Below, one piece after another: positions 1 to 7,259 of a DNA stretch of 38,700 bases. Source of the stretch: Alphaproteobacteria bacterium (lineage in GTDB: Bacteria > Pseudomonadota > Alphaproteobacteria > Acetobacterales > Acetobacteraceae). The notes beneath the pieces are model-generated. The model had not been told where the DNA came from, did not search any database, and saw nothing but the letters and a program-made list of their open reading frames with translations. Numbering within the stretch: position 1 is the first letter of the stretch; every line of letters starts with the position of its first letter. Location: NCBI GenBank assembly GCA_026400845.1, contig JAPLOH010000060.1, positions 1-38,700 on the forward strand. Direction: 5' to 3'. A program made the translations under genes and the position numbers.

Positions 1-129
1 AAAGGCACTGGCCTCGGCCTGTCGATTTGTCAGACCACGATGAAGTCCTGCGGCGGCACCATCGAGGCCACCAATGCCGGCGGCGGCGCTCGATTTACGC
101 TGCACCTCGCCAGCGTGCGGGGGGCATAG
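1..129 (+). CDS. sensor histidine kinase, C-terminal end only
   Basis: The first 42 codons are the end of a protein whose start lies outside the window. The reading frame opens with KGTGLGLSICQTTMKSCGGT, which carries the G2 box (GTGLGLS) of the HATPase_c ATP-binding domain of histidine kinases. The following GGGARFTLHL matches the last strand of that domain, and the protein stops three residues after LASVRG with TAG at 127-129. Because the protein ends directly after the ATPase domain, no receiver domain follows it, so it is an ordinary rather than a hybrid kinase at its C-terminus. The sensing domain and partner cannot be judged. It faces polA, and copy 1 of the palindromic terminator-like element lies between them. 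Confidence 0.85.
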   Translation, partial: KGTGLGLSICQTTMKSCGGTIEATNAGGGARFTLHLASVRGA

Positions 130-130
130 G

Positions 131-263
131 AAGAAAGCGCTTCTTTTTTGAAAAAAGAAGCAAAAACTTTTCATCCGTTGGCTCCGCTCTCTCCGCGGAG
201 AGAGCGGAGCCAACGGAGAGAAGTTTTTTGGTTCTTTTTTTCAAAAAAGAACCGCTTCCTTAC
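131..263. repeat. palindromic terminator-like element, copy 1 (complete)
   Basis: This non-coding element fills the gap between two convergent genes. Its centre, 174-217, is a perfect 44-bp palindrome around CCGCGG. On the left, 139-161 forms a small hairpin (GCTTCTTTTTT, one base, AAAAAAGAAGC). On the right, 230-253 forms another (GGTTCTTTTTT, two bases, AAAAAAGAACC). The whole element is one long imperfect inverted repeat, since the left arm resembles the reverse complement of the right arm. Read on either strand, the GC-rich stem is followed within about six bases by a T-tract, the layout of a Rho-independent terminator working in both directions. That fits its place between the histidine kinase and polA. 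Related copies lie at 8951, 11765, 13951 and 25314. Confidence 0.9.
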
Positions 264-265
264 CG

Positions 266-2158
266 TCAATGCGCCTCCGCCCAACTCCGTCCAATACCGG
301 TTTCAACCACGAGCGGCACCGACAGTGTCGCGGCATTCTCCATCACGTCACGGACCAGTACTGCGAGGGCCGCCGCCTCCGCGTCGGGCGCCTCGAACAG
401 CAGTTCGTCATGCACCTGGAGCAGCATGCGGGACCGCAGCCCGGCGGCGGCAAGGGCGGCGGGCAGCTTCACCATGGCCCGTTTGATGATATCGGCGGCG
501 CCGCCTTGCAGCGGCGCGTTGATCGCCTGGCGCTCGGCATAGCCGCGCATCGCCTGGTTCTTCTCGGCGATGCCGCGGATCCAGATCCGTCGGCCGAAGG
601 GAGTCAGCACATAGCCCTTGTCGCGGGCCTCCTCGCGGGCGGCGTTCATGTAGGCTCGGATGCCGGGGTAGCGGGCGAAATAGGCGTCGATGTAGTGGCG
701 CGCCTCGCCGGGCGAGATCTGCAACTGGCGGCCGAGGCCGAAGGCGGAAATGCCGTAGATGATGCCGAAATTGATCGCCTTGGCGCGGCGGCGGGTGGCG
801 CCATCCATCCCCTCCATCGGCACGCCGAACACCTCCGAGGCGGTGCGGGCATGGATGTCCTCGCCCCTGGCGAAGCTCTCCTTCAGCGCCGGCAAGTCGG
901 CGACATGGGCGAGCAGCCGCAGTTCGATCTGCGAGTAGTCGGCGCTTACCAGCATATGGCCGGGCTCGGCGATGAAGGCGCGCCGGATACGGCTGCCCTC
1001 CTCGGTGCGGACGGGGATGTTTTGCAGATTGGGGTCGGTCGAGGAGAGGCGACCGGTCGAGGCGATGGCCATGGCGAAGCTGGTATGAACGCGCCCGGTT
1101 TCGGGGTTAATCTGCTGCGCCAGCGCGTCGGTATAGGTGGATTTGAGCTTCGCCAGTTGCCGCCATTCCAGCACGCGCGACGGCAGCTCATGCCCCTGCT
1201 CCGCGAGGGTTTGCAGCACCGCCGCGTCGGTGCCCCAGGCGCCGGCCTTCAGCCGCTTGCCGCCCGGAAGCTTCATCTTGTCGAGCAGGATCTCGCCGAG
1301 CTGCTTGGCCGAGGCAAGGTTGAAGGCCTCGCCGGCGAGGCGGTGGATATCGGTTTCCATCACCGCCATGCGCGCCTCGAAATCGGCCGACATGGCGCGC
1401 AGATCGGCCTCGTCGACCTTGATGCCGGCCTGCTCCATGGCCAGCAGGATGGGGATCAGGCGGCGCTCGACCTGCTCGTACATCGCCAGCGCCCGCGCCG
1501 CCCGCAGCCTTGGCCGCAGCGCATGCCATAGTCTCAGGGTGACGTCGGCATCTTCGGCGGCATAGACGGTGGCCCGGTCGAGCGGCACCTGCGCGAAGGG
1601 CAGGCGCCCCTTGCCGGTGCCGGTCACGCTGTCGAAACTGATGGGGGTATGGCCGAGATGCAGCGTGGACAGCTCGTCCATGCCATGGCCGTGGGCGCCG
1701 GCATCCATGCAGTGGGAAATCACCATGGTGTCGTCGAGCGGCAAGGCGAGCGGCGCGCCGGCACGCTGAAAAATCGCCAGGTCGAACTTGGCGTTCTGGA
1801 ATATCTTCAGCGTGGCGGGGTCCGCCAGCAGCGGGGAAATCGCAGAGATCGCCGCGTCCAGCGGGATCTGCTCCTCCAGCCCCGCATGGCGGAGCGGCAC
1901 GTAGCAGGCCCGGCCCGACGCGGTGGCCAGCGAAAAGCCGACGATGTTGGCGCGCAACGCATCGAGCCCGTCGGTCTCGGTATCGACGGCGACGATGCCG
2001 GCCCGGGTTGCCTCCGCGATCCAGGCATCGAGCGCCGCCAGCGTGGTCACGCTCTCATAGGGTCCGAACCCTTCGGCGGAGCCGCTCTGCGCGAGATTGG
2101 GGAAAAGATATCGTGGAGCGGAAGCCCTGGGCGCGCAGGAAATCGGACAGCACGGCAT
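266..2158 (-). CDS. polA: DNA polymerase I, 3' part (3'-5' exonuclease and polymerase domains)
   Basis: This frame holds the C-terminal two thirds of DNA polymerase I, which fills gaps in repair and removes Okazaki primers. The 3'-5' exonuclease domain starts at VTTLAALDAW and keeps its DTETDGLD metal motif (about residues 59-66). The polymerase domain has motif A (DYSQIELRLLAH), motif B (RRRAKAINFGIIYG) and motif C (QVHDELLFE), all intact, so it should be catalytically competent. The first roughly 20 residues from the ATG at 2158 are not polymerase sequence: they are the out-of-frame copy of the end of the 5' part. Translation must enter from the overlapping upstream frame by skipping one base, probably in the CCCC/TTTT run at 2099-2106. 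Without that, this is a broken gene or a sequencing error. Corrected length would be about 902 residues, normal for PolA. Confidence 0.9.
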   Translation of the reverse strand: MPCCPISCAPRASAPRYLFPNLAQSGSAEGFGPYESVTTLAALDAWIAEATRAGIVAVDTETDGLDALRANIVGFSLATASGRACYVPLRHAGLEEQIPLDAAISAISPLLADPATLKIFQNAKFDLAIFQRAGAPLALPLDDTMVISHCMDAGAHGHGMDELSTLHLGHTPISFDSVTGTGKGRLPFAQVPLDRATVYAAEDADVTLRLWHALRPRLRAARALAMYEQVERRLIPILLAMEQAGIKVDEADLRAMSADFEARMAVMETDIHRLAGEAFNLASAKQLGEILLDKMKLPGGKRLKAGAWGTDAAVLQTLAEQGHELPSRVLEWRQLAKLKSTYTDALAQQINPETGRVHTSFAMAIASTGRLSSTDPNLQNIPVRTEEGSRIRRAFIAEPGHMLVSADYSQIELRLLAHVADLPALKESFARGEDIHARTASEVFGVPMEGMDGATRRRAKAINFGIIYGISAFGLGRQLQISPGEARHYIDAYFARYPGIRAYMNAAREEARDKGYVLTPFGRRIWIRGIAEKNQAMRGYAERQAINAPLQGGAADIIKRAMVKLPAALAAAGLRSRMLLQVHDELLFEAPDAEAAALAVLVRDVMENAATLSVPLVVETGIGRSWAEAH

Positions 2159-2975
2159 GGTCGGGCTCGCGCACGATCAACGCCGCGAGCTCGAGCGGGC
2201 GGGGGGCGTCCTCGCGCAGGATGACGAGTTGGCGGGAAATGCGCGCCGCCGCGGCGTGCTCGATCAGCAGGTCCCGCCGCTTGCCCGGCTTCATCGTGGG
2301 CGCGGCGGCGAGGATGCCTTCGAGGTCGCCGAATTCACCGATCAGCTGAGCGGCGGTTTTCGGGCCGATGCCGGGCACGCCGGGAACGTTGTCGACCGAG
2401 TCGCCGATCAGCGCCTGCGCCTCGATCACCTTGTCGGGCGACACGCCGAACTTCTCCATCACCTCGGCCGGCCCGATCGGCTTCTGCTTCATCGGATCGA
2501 GCATCTCGACGCCGGGCCGGATGAGCTGCATCAGATCCTTGTCGGAGGAAACGATGGTCGCGCGCCCTCCGACGTCGGTCACCGCGCGGGCGTAGGAGGC
2601 GATGAGGTCATCGGCCTCCCAGTCGGCCAGCTCGATCGCCGGCACCCCAAAGGCGGTTGTGGCCTCGCGCACGATGGCGAATTGCGGACGCAGCTCCTCT
2701 GGCGCCTCCGGTCGCTGCGCCTTGTAGGCCTCGTAGAGCCGGTTTCTGAACGTGTAGCGTCCGGCGTCGAAAATGACCGCGATATGGGTGCCGACATGCT
2801 CTTTCAGGAGGCGCGCCAGCATGTTGGTGAAGCCGAACACGGCATTCACCGGCACGCCATCCGGCCGGGTCATCGGCGGCAGGGCATGGAAGGCACGGAA
2901 GATGAAACCCGATCCGTCGATCAGGATCAGATGCGGCGGCGCGTTGGGCGGCGGCGGCGCCGTAAGGTCGTTCAC
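2055..2975 (-). CDS. polA: DNA polymerase I, 5' part (5'-3' exonuclease domain)
   Basis: These 306 residues are the N-terminal 5' nuclease domain of DNA polymerase I. LILIDGSGFIFRAFHA, the acidic DWEADDLIAS and SSDKDLMQL motifs, and the helix-hairpin-helix segment (VPGVPGIGPKTAAQLI) are all visible. After ALSDFLRAQGFRS the frame runs into unrelated residues (STISFPQSRAERLRRR) and stops at 2055, while the polymerase continues in the next frame; the two frames overlap by about 100 bases. A single base too many near 2099-2106 explains the break. The start is GTG at 2975, six bases after the stop of the zinc-finger gene, so the two are probably cotranscribed. PolA loss is tolerated but costly in bacteria, so a sequencing or assembly indel is at least as likely as a true pseudogene. 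Confidence 0.9.
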   Translation of the reverse strand: MNDLTAPPPPNAPPHLILIDGSGFIFRAFHALPPMTRPDGVPVNAVFGFTNMLARLLKEHVGTHIAVIFDAGRYTFRNRLYEAYKAQRPEAPEELRPQFAIVREATTAFGVPAIELADWEADDLIASYARAVTDVGGRATIVSSDKDLMQLIRPGVEMLDPMKQKPIGPAEVMEKFGVSPDKVIEAQALIGDSVDNVPGVPGIGPKTAAQLIGEFGDLEGILAAAPTMKPGKRRDLLIEHAAAARISRQLVILREDAPRPLELAALIVREPDHAVLSDFLRAQGFRSTISFPQSRAERLRRRVRTL

Positions 2976-2981
2976 CGGGGC

Positions 2982-3179
2982 TCAGTGCCCATGGTCGTCC
3001 CCGGCGCCATCGTTCAGCACGTAGAGGCGCGAGCAATAGGGGCACATGATCTCCTGGCCGGCGATGCGCAGGAACACGCGGGGGTGGCCGAGCGCGCCGT
3101 CCCCGCCATCGCAGGCGATGGTGCGCTCGTCCACATGGATGATCTCGGTGGGTTTGGGGCCGGTGGCGCCGTCGGGCAT
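2982..3179 (-). CDS. small CHCC zinc-finger protein
   Basis: This 65-residue protein contains the ligand pattern of the zf-CHCC family: a Cys in IACDGGDG, a His in ALGHPRVFL, and the CPYC pair in IMCPYCSRLYVL. The family is related to the zinc-binding end of the mitochondrial complex I subunit NDUFS6, and it is common as a short stand-alone protein in alphaproteobacteria. Its role there is poorly defined; an accessory role in respiratory complex I is an inference from homology. The tail is rich in Asp, Gly and His (DGAGDDHGH). It starts with ATG at 3179 and lies six bases upstream of polA, so it probably heads that transcript. It is divergent from the hydrolase gene, with about 50 bases for both promoters. 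Confidence 0.85.
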   Translation of the reverse strand: MPDGATGPKPTEIIHVDERTIACDGGDGALGHPRVFLRIAGQEIMCPYCSRLYVLNDGAGDDHGH

Positions 3180-3230
3180 GAAATATCCTCGGGGTTGTCG
3201 TGCTGAGGGGTCCCATAACGCGGGTCCGCC

Positions 3231-4247
3231 ATGATAGCCATGGCGCGCATGCTTTCAACCATACACCATCTGTCGCGCCGTGCCGCCCTGCTGGGCGCGC
3301 CCGCGTTGCTCGCCGCCTGCGCCGGCGCGGCGACGCCGCCAGGGCCGGTCGTGAGGACAGCCGCGATGGGTGACGACTCCTTCCTGATGCGCGATGGTGC
3401 CGCCCTGCCCTATCGCGCCTGGCTGCCTGCCGGCGCGGCGGACGCTGTGGTGCTCGCACTGCATGGCTTCAACGACAGCCGCGACGCCTGGGAAATCCCG
3501 GCCCCCGCCTTCGCCGATGCCGGGATCGCCTTCTACGCGCCTGACCAGCGCGGCTTCGGCGCGGCGCCCGGCCGCGGGCTGTGGGCCGGGGCCGAGGCGA
3601 TGGTGGATGATGCGGCGGACATGGTCGCAGCACTGCGCGCCCGCCATCCCGGCCAGCGTTTGATCCTGATGGGCGAAAGCATGGGTGGCGCGGTGCTGAT
3701 GCGCCTCGCCACCCGCGGGAGCGCGCCGGATGTCGCGGGCTATGTCCTGCTGGCGCCCGCGGTGTGGGGCCGGGCGCGGATGAACCTGTTAATGCGCGGC
3801 GGATTGTTCCTGGCCGCCAATTTGACGCCCGGCATGACCGTCGCACGGCCGCCGCCGCCGATCAGGATCTACGCCAGCGACAATGCCGACGCGATCCGCC
3901 GCCTGGGGCGAAACCCGCTGACCATCCTCGAGACCCGCTTCGACACCATGGCCGGGCTGGTCGACCTGATGGACCTCGCCCTCGCCGCCGCCCCGCAATT
4001 CGCCGCCCCCGGCCTGTTCCTCTACGGCGCCCGCGACGAGATCGTGCCGCCCGCCGCAACGCGCGCCACCTGGTCGACCCTGCCGGCGTCGGCTCGGCAA
4101 GCACTCTATACCGATGGTTGGCACCTGCTGATGCGCGATCTCGCCCGCGCCCTGCCGATCGCCGATACCATATCGTGGATCCGAAACCCCTCCGCGCCGC
4201 TTCCCTCCGGCGCCGAAGCCCGCGCCGCCACCTGGTTGGAGAGCTAG
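3231..4247 (+). CDS. alpha/beta hydrolase, lipoprotein-like (lysophospholipase family)
   Basis: The protein has a positively charged, hydrophobic N-terminus ending in the lipobox-like LLAAC, so it is probably exported and lipid-anchored. The rest is a Hydrolase_4-type alpha/beta fold: LALHGFNDS oxyanion region, PDQRGFGAAP, the nucleophile elbow GESMGG (catalytic Ser), the acid in YGARDEIVPP and the His in DGWHLLMRD. This triad fits monoacylglycerol lipase or lysophospholipase-like esterases; the actual substrate cannot be read from the sequence. Three in-frame ATGs (3231, 3240, 3249) could start it; none has a strong ribosome site, and the last gives the most usual signal peptide. Its stop overlaps that of the PEP-CTERM gene on the other strand within the shared CTAG at 4244-4247. 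Confidence 0.85.
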   Translation: MIAMARMLSTIHHLSRRAALLGAPALLAACAGAATPPGPVVRTAAMGDDSFLMRDGAALPYRAWLPAGAADAVVLALHGFNDSRDAWEIPAPAFADAGIAFYAPDQRGFGAAPGRGLWAGAEAMVDDAADMVAALRARHPGQRLILMGESMGGAVLMRLATRGSAPDVAGYVLLAPAVWGRARMNLLMRGGLFLAANLTPGMTVARPPPPIRIYASDNADAIRRLGRNPLTILETRFDTMAGLVDLMDLALAAAPQFAAPGLFLYGARDEIVPPAATRATWSTLPASARQALYTDGWHLLMRDLARALPIADTISWIRNPSAPLPSGAEARAATWLES

Positions 4248-5731
4248 GTCCGAGGTGATTCGTTTCCGACGACAATGTCGCGGTGGCCGGGCAGGCCGGG
4301 GGCGATCTGCCGCCGCGGCGTGGCCCAGGCGAGCAGCGCGAGTGCGGCGGCGAACAGGCCGATGGAGGCCGGTTCGGGGACGCCCTGCACCACGAGATCG
4401 AGTTCGCCACTGCCGCGAACCGCGGCAATCACCGGATGGTCGCCACCGGGGGCAATGCACAGCCAGCGATCCGTCGCCGTGCTGCTGCAGGCGATGCCGT
4501 TGAGGGCGAAGCTGTCGATATGGCCGGAGATGCTCGCATAGCCGTCGATGGCTTTGAAACTGTCACCGGGGGCGAGCAGGTAGCCGTCGGTGAGGTCGAG
4601 CGCGAAGCTGCCGGCGAGCGACACCGCGCCGGTCACGCTCAACGCCCCGTACTGGCCCTCCACGGTGCCGGCGGCCAGCAGGTCGAGCGTGCCGCCGCTG
4701 AGCGCGAAATCCCCGGTGATGCTGTGGCGCGTCGAGAGTTGGAGCAGGCCCTGGCCGGTCACGCTGCCCGCGCCGCCGTTCACCGCGATGTCCTGGTTGA
4801 GATACTGGTTGCCGGTGAGCAGCAGGTTGCCATTCACCACGGTCACCGCGCCGTTGGTGAGGGTCCCGAAGGTGCTGCCGCTGCCGCCGGCGATGGTGAG
4901 ATTCTGGTTTTCGACGGTAATGTTGCCGGTGATGAAGCCGCTATTGGTGACGGCGCCTATCGCGGCGCCCGCCCCGGTGCTGTAGATCGCGTTGGCGGCG
5001 TTGATCGTGCCGGAATTGACGATCGGCCCGAGCGCGCCCCCGTCATTGCTGATACCCATGCGCGTGCCGGTGATGATGCCGGTGTTGGCGACACTGCCGA
5101 TCGACCCGCCGGTGGCGCGGATGCCGAAGGCGCCGCCGCTTATCACGCCGGTGTTGTCGATCGACCCGATCGTCCCGCCGCCGTTGCCCAGCCCGGCGAT
5201 GCCGCCGACGATGCTGCCGCTGTTGGTGATGCCGCCGATGCCGCCGCTGTTCTTGACGCCGTAACCGCCGGACCGAATGGCGCCGTCATTGGCGAGGGTC
5301 GCGATTGTGCCGGTGTTGGCGACGCCGATAACGGCACCCCGCGCTGTCGCGCTGATCGTGCCACTGTTGCCGAGCAGCGTGGTGGCGCCATCGCTCGAGA
5401 TGCCGCCGGTGGAACCGCCGATACTGCCGCTGTTGGTGATCGTGCCCACCGAGGAGGTTCCGAGCACGACGCCGCTTGTGGTGCCGCTCACGCTGCCGGC
5501 ATTGTCCAGAGTCGTCGCGCCGCAGCCGGCCAGGTCGATGCCGTTGGTCGCGCCGGTGACGGAGCCACCCGGCAGGATGGCGATGTCGCCGCCATCGCCG
5601 GTCAGCGGGCCGGTGAGGCTGGTGGTGACGGATTGGCTGGACGGGATACAGGCGGCCTGGGCGAGCGACGGCAGGGCCATCCCGAGCAGGCCGAGGGCGG
5701 AAACACCGCCGAACAGGCGTCCACGGCGCAC
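4244..5731 (-). CDS. repetitive beta-helix-like exported protein with PEP-CTERM sorting signal
   Basis: An export signal (LFGGVSALGLLGMALPSLAQA) is followed by a long Gly, Ser, Thr and Asn-rich region. From roughly residue 70 to 290 it repeats a unit of about 23 residues of the type IGSIDNTGVISGGAFGI, in eight or nine diverged copies, as in parallel beta-helix adhesins and autotransporter passengers. There is no C-terminal beta-barrel. Instead it ends with VPEPASIGLFAAALALLAWA and then two Arg, the three-part PEP-CTERM signal recognised by exosortase systems, which target proteins to the surface or extracellular matrix. No exosortase gene lies here. The start is chosen as GTG at 5731, preceded by a good ribosome site (GGGGGGTGAG); a GTG at 5797 would add 22 residues and lacks one. 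Function is unknown beyond a surface or matrix role. Confidence 0.85.
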   Translation of the reverse strand: MRRGRLFGGVSALGLLGMALPSLAQAACIPSSQSVTTSLTGPLTGDGGDIAILPGGSVTGATNGIDLAGCGATTLDNAGSVSGTTSGVVLGTSSVGTITNSGSIGGSTGGISSDGATTLLGNSGTISATARGAVIGVANTGTIATLANDGAIRSGGYGVKNSGGIGGITNSGSIVGGIAGLGNGGGTIGSIDNTGVISGGAFGIRATGGSIGSVANTGIITGTRMGISNDGGALGPIVNSGTINAANAIYSTGAGAAIGAVTNSGFITGNITVENQNLTIAGGSGSTFGTLTNGAVTVVNGNLLLTGNQYLNQDIAVNGGAGSVTGQGLLQLSTRHSITGDFALSGGTLDLLAAGTVEGQYGALSVTGAVSLAGSFALDLTDGYLLAPGDSFKAIDGYASISGHIDSFALNGIACSSTATDRWLCIAPGGDHPVIAAVRGSGELDLVVQGVPEPASIGLFAAALALLAWATPRRQIAPGLPGHRDIVVGNESPRT

Positions 5732-5801
5732 GAACTCACCCCCCGCGGGCGTTATCCGGGGTCGATCGAGACGTGCTATGTCACGGAACCTGGTCACTGA
5801 G

Positions 5802-5852
5802 GATTGTCGATCTCCGACAACAATCTCATCACAGTTCGTTCATTTTTGTCAA
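5802..5852 (-). promoter_or_regulatory. putative promoter and leader hairpin of the PEP-CTERM gene
   Basis: The roughly 100 bases between the PfkB gene and the PEP-CTERM gene are much richer in A+T than their surroundings. On the minus strand a perfect TTGACA lies at 5852-5847; the best -10 candidate, TGAGAT 18 bases downstream, is weak. Closer to the gene, 5802-5825 can fold back: GATTGT pairs with ACAATC, and inside it GTCG pairs with CGAC, with one bulged base. Such a hairpin in the leader could bind a regulator or shape translation. This is read by eye only. Confidence 0.4.
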
Positions 5853-5905
5853 GCGACGATAGGTTTTGAGCTAAAACTGGTTGTTGAAGCTCAATTTGAG
5901 ACGGA

Positions 5906-6886
5906 TCAGTATCCGGCCAGCCGCCTCAGGTCGGCTTGCGGGCGGGCGCCGTAGTGGCTGATCACCTCCGCCGCCGCGACGCTGCCGAGGCGGCCGCATT
6001 CGGCAAGCGGTTTGCCCGCGGTAAGCCCGGCAAGAAAGCCCGCCGCATAAGCGTCGCCGGCGCCGGTGGTGTCGACAACCCGGGCGGGGACCGCCGCCAC
6101 CTCCTCGGTATCGCCGCCCCGAATGATCAGGCTGCCGGCTTCGCTACGGGTCAGCGCCGCCAGCGCGACGTCGCGGCGCGCCCAGGCGGCGGCCTCGGCG
6201 AAGGTGTTGGTCTCGTAGAGCGCGGTGATCTCCGCCTCATTGGCGAACAGGATGTCGACATGCCCGTTCACCAGTTCGCGGAAGGCGGCGCGATGGCGAT
6301 GGACGCAGAACGCGTCCGACAGCGACAGCGCAACCTGGCGGCCGGCATCGTGCGCGGCCTTGGCGGCGCGGCGGAAAGCGGCCTGGGCCTCCGGCGGGTC
6401 GAACAAATAGCCTTCGAGGTAGGTCACGGCGGCATCAGCCACCAGCGCGGTATCGACATCGGCCTCGCCGAAGGTGACGCAGGCGCCGAGATAGGTGTTC
6501 ATGGTGCGCTGCCCGTCCGGCGTCACCATGATGAGGCAGCGCGCAGTGGGCGCCCCGCCCCGCAGCGGCGGGGTGGGGAAATGCACGCCGACGGCACCGA
6601 TATCGTGGTGGAATACGCGGCCGAGCTGGTCGTCGGCGACCTTGCCGAGATAGGCGACCTTTGCCCCCATCATGGCGGCGACCGCGCAGGTGTTGGCGGC
6701 CGAACCGCCCGACGTTTCGACCGCCGGCGGCATGGCGGCGTAGAGCGCGTCCGCGGTCGCGGTATCGATCAGCGCCATGGCGCCCTTGTGCATGTCGTGG
6801 CGCGAGAGGAACGCCTCATCCACCGGGGCGACGACGTCGACGATGGCGTTGCCGATGCCGAGGATATCGTAGGTCGGGGCGGTCAT
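5906..6886 (-). CDS. PfkB-family sugar/nucleoside kinase, adenosine kinase-like
   Basis: The 326-residue product is a ribokinase-fold kinase. It opens with YDILGIGNAIVDVV, contains the substrate-binding ETSGGSAANTCAVA signature, an NEAEITALYE segment, and the anion hole and catalytic base in DTTGAGDAYAAGFLAG. Proteins of this pattern in alphaproteobacteria are usually annotated as adenosine kinase, which phosphorylates adenosine to AMP; related enzymes act on ribose or fructose, so substrate remains inferred. The start is set at the ATG at 6886 because residues upstream are low-complexity and belong to another frame. It lies four bases after the stop of the acidic-tailed unknown gene and is in line with nadE, so a purine/NAD nucleotide theme is plausible. 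Confidence 0.85.
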   Translation of the reverse strand: MTAPTYDILGIGNAIVDVVAPVDEAFLSRHDMHKGAMALIDTATADALYAAMPPAVETSGGSAANTCAVAAMMGAKVAYLGKVADDQLGRVFHHDIGAVGVHFPTPPLRGGAPTARCLIMVTPDGQRTMNTYLGACVTFGEADVDTALVADAAVTYLEGYLFDPPEAQAAFRRAAKAAHDAGRQVALSLSDAFCVHRHRAAFRELVNGHVDILFANEAEITALYETNTFAEAAAWARRDVALAALTRSEAGSLIIRGGDTEEVAAVPARVVDTTGAGDAYAAGFLAGLTAGKPLAECGRLGSVAAAEVISHYGARPQADLRRLAGY

Positions 6887-6890
6887 GGGT

Positions 6891-7259
6891 CTATTCCTCG
6901 TCTTCTTCGTCGGGGGTGTCGTCGCGCGGATCGAGCGCGCGCCAGTTGCGGTCATGCCGGTCGGCCGGGACGTCGGCGAACAGCGCGATTTCCGGGCCGC
7001 TCTTCCAGCCACCCTCGCCGGCATCCACCACCTCGGCGTCCTCGCCGAAGGCGAACCAGGCGTCGATCACCTCGCGCCCGGTGAGCCCGCCGGCGCGGCA
7101 CAGCTCGACGCTGTCGCGGACGTAGCGGCGCGCGAACTCGTTGGCCTGCATGAGGGTGGGGAAGCCGCCGATCTCCTCGGAGATGCCGTCCTCGGCACCG
7201 CCCGAGAGGTCGCGGATGCGCACCCGCCAGCCGCCGTCCGGCGCAAAAATGTCGCTCAT
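6891..7259 (-). CDS. conserved hypothetical protein with acidic tail
   Basis: I do not recognise this 122-residue protein. It starts MSDIFAPDGGWRVRIRDLSG, has a compact mixed alpha/beta-looking body (FPTLMQANEFARRYVRDSVE, then EVIDAWFAFGEDAEVV) and ends in an acidic tail, DPRDDTPDEEDEE. No signal peptide, membrane segment or Cys motif is seen. Its start codon overlaps the stop of nadE in ATGA (7256-7259), and the PfkB gene follows four bases after its stop, so it is translated as part of a tight nadE-unknown-kinase set. Codon use matches its neighbours, so it is a real gene rather than a shadow. The overlap suggests, but does not prove, a link to NAD or nucleotide metabolism. Confidence 0.8.
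   Translation of the reverse strand: MSDIFAPDGGWRVRIRDLSGGAEDGISEEIGGFPTLMQANEFARRYVRDSVELCRAGGLTGREVIDAWFAFGEDAEVVDAGEGGWKSGPEIALFADVPADRHDRNWRALDPRDDTPDEEDEE

Noticed and set aside
4850-5600. Regularly spaced repeats that could suggest a CRISPR array
   Set aside because: The repeats are diverged, in frame, about 69 bases long and code for the 23-residue protein repeat; there are no identical repeats with unique spacers.
4283-5800. 505-codon plus-strand frame opposite the PEP-CTERM gene
   Set aside because: It is an antisense shadow of the repeat region; the minus strand has signal peptide, repeats and sorting signal, the plus strand has none.
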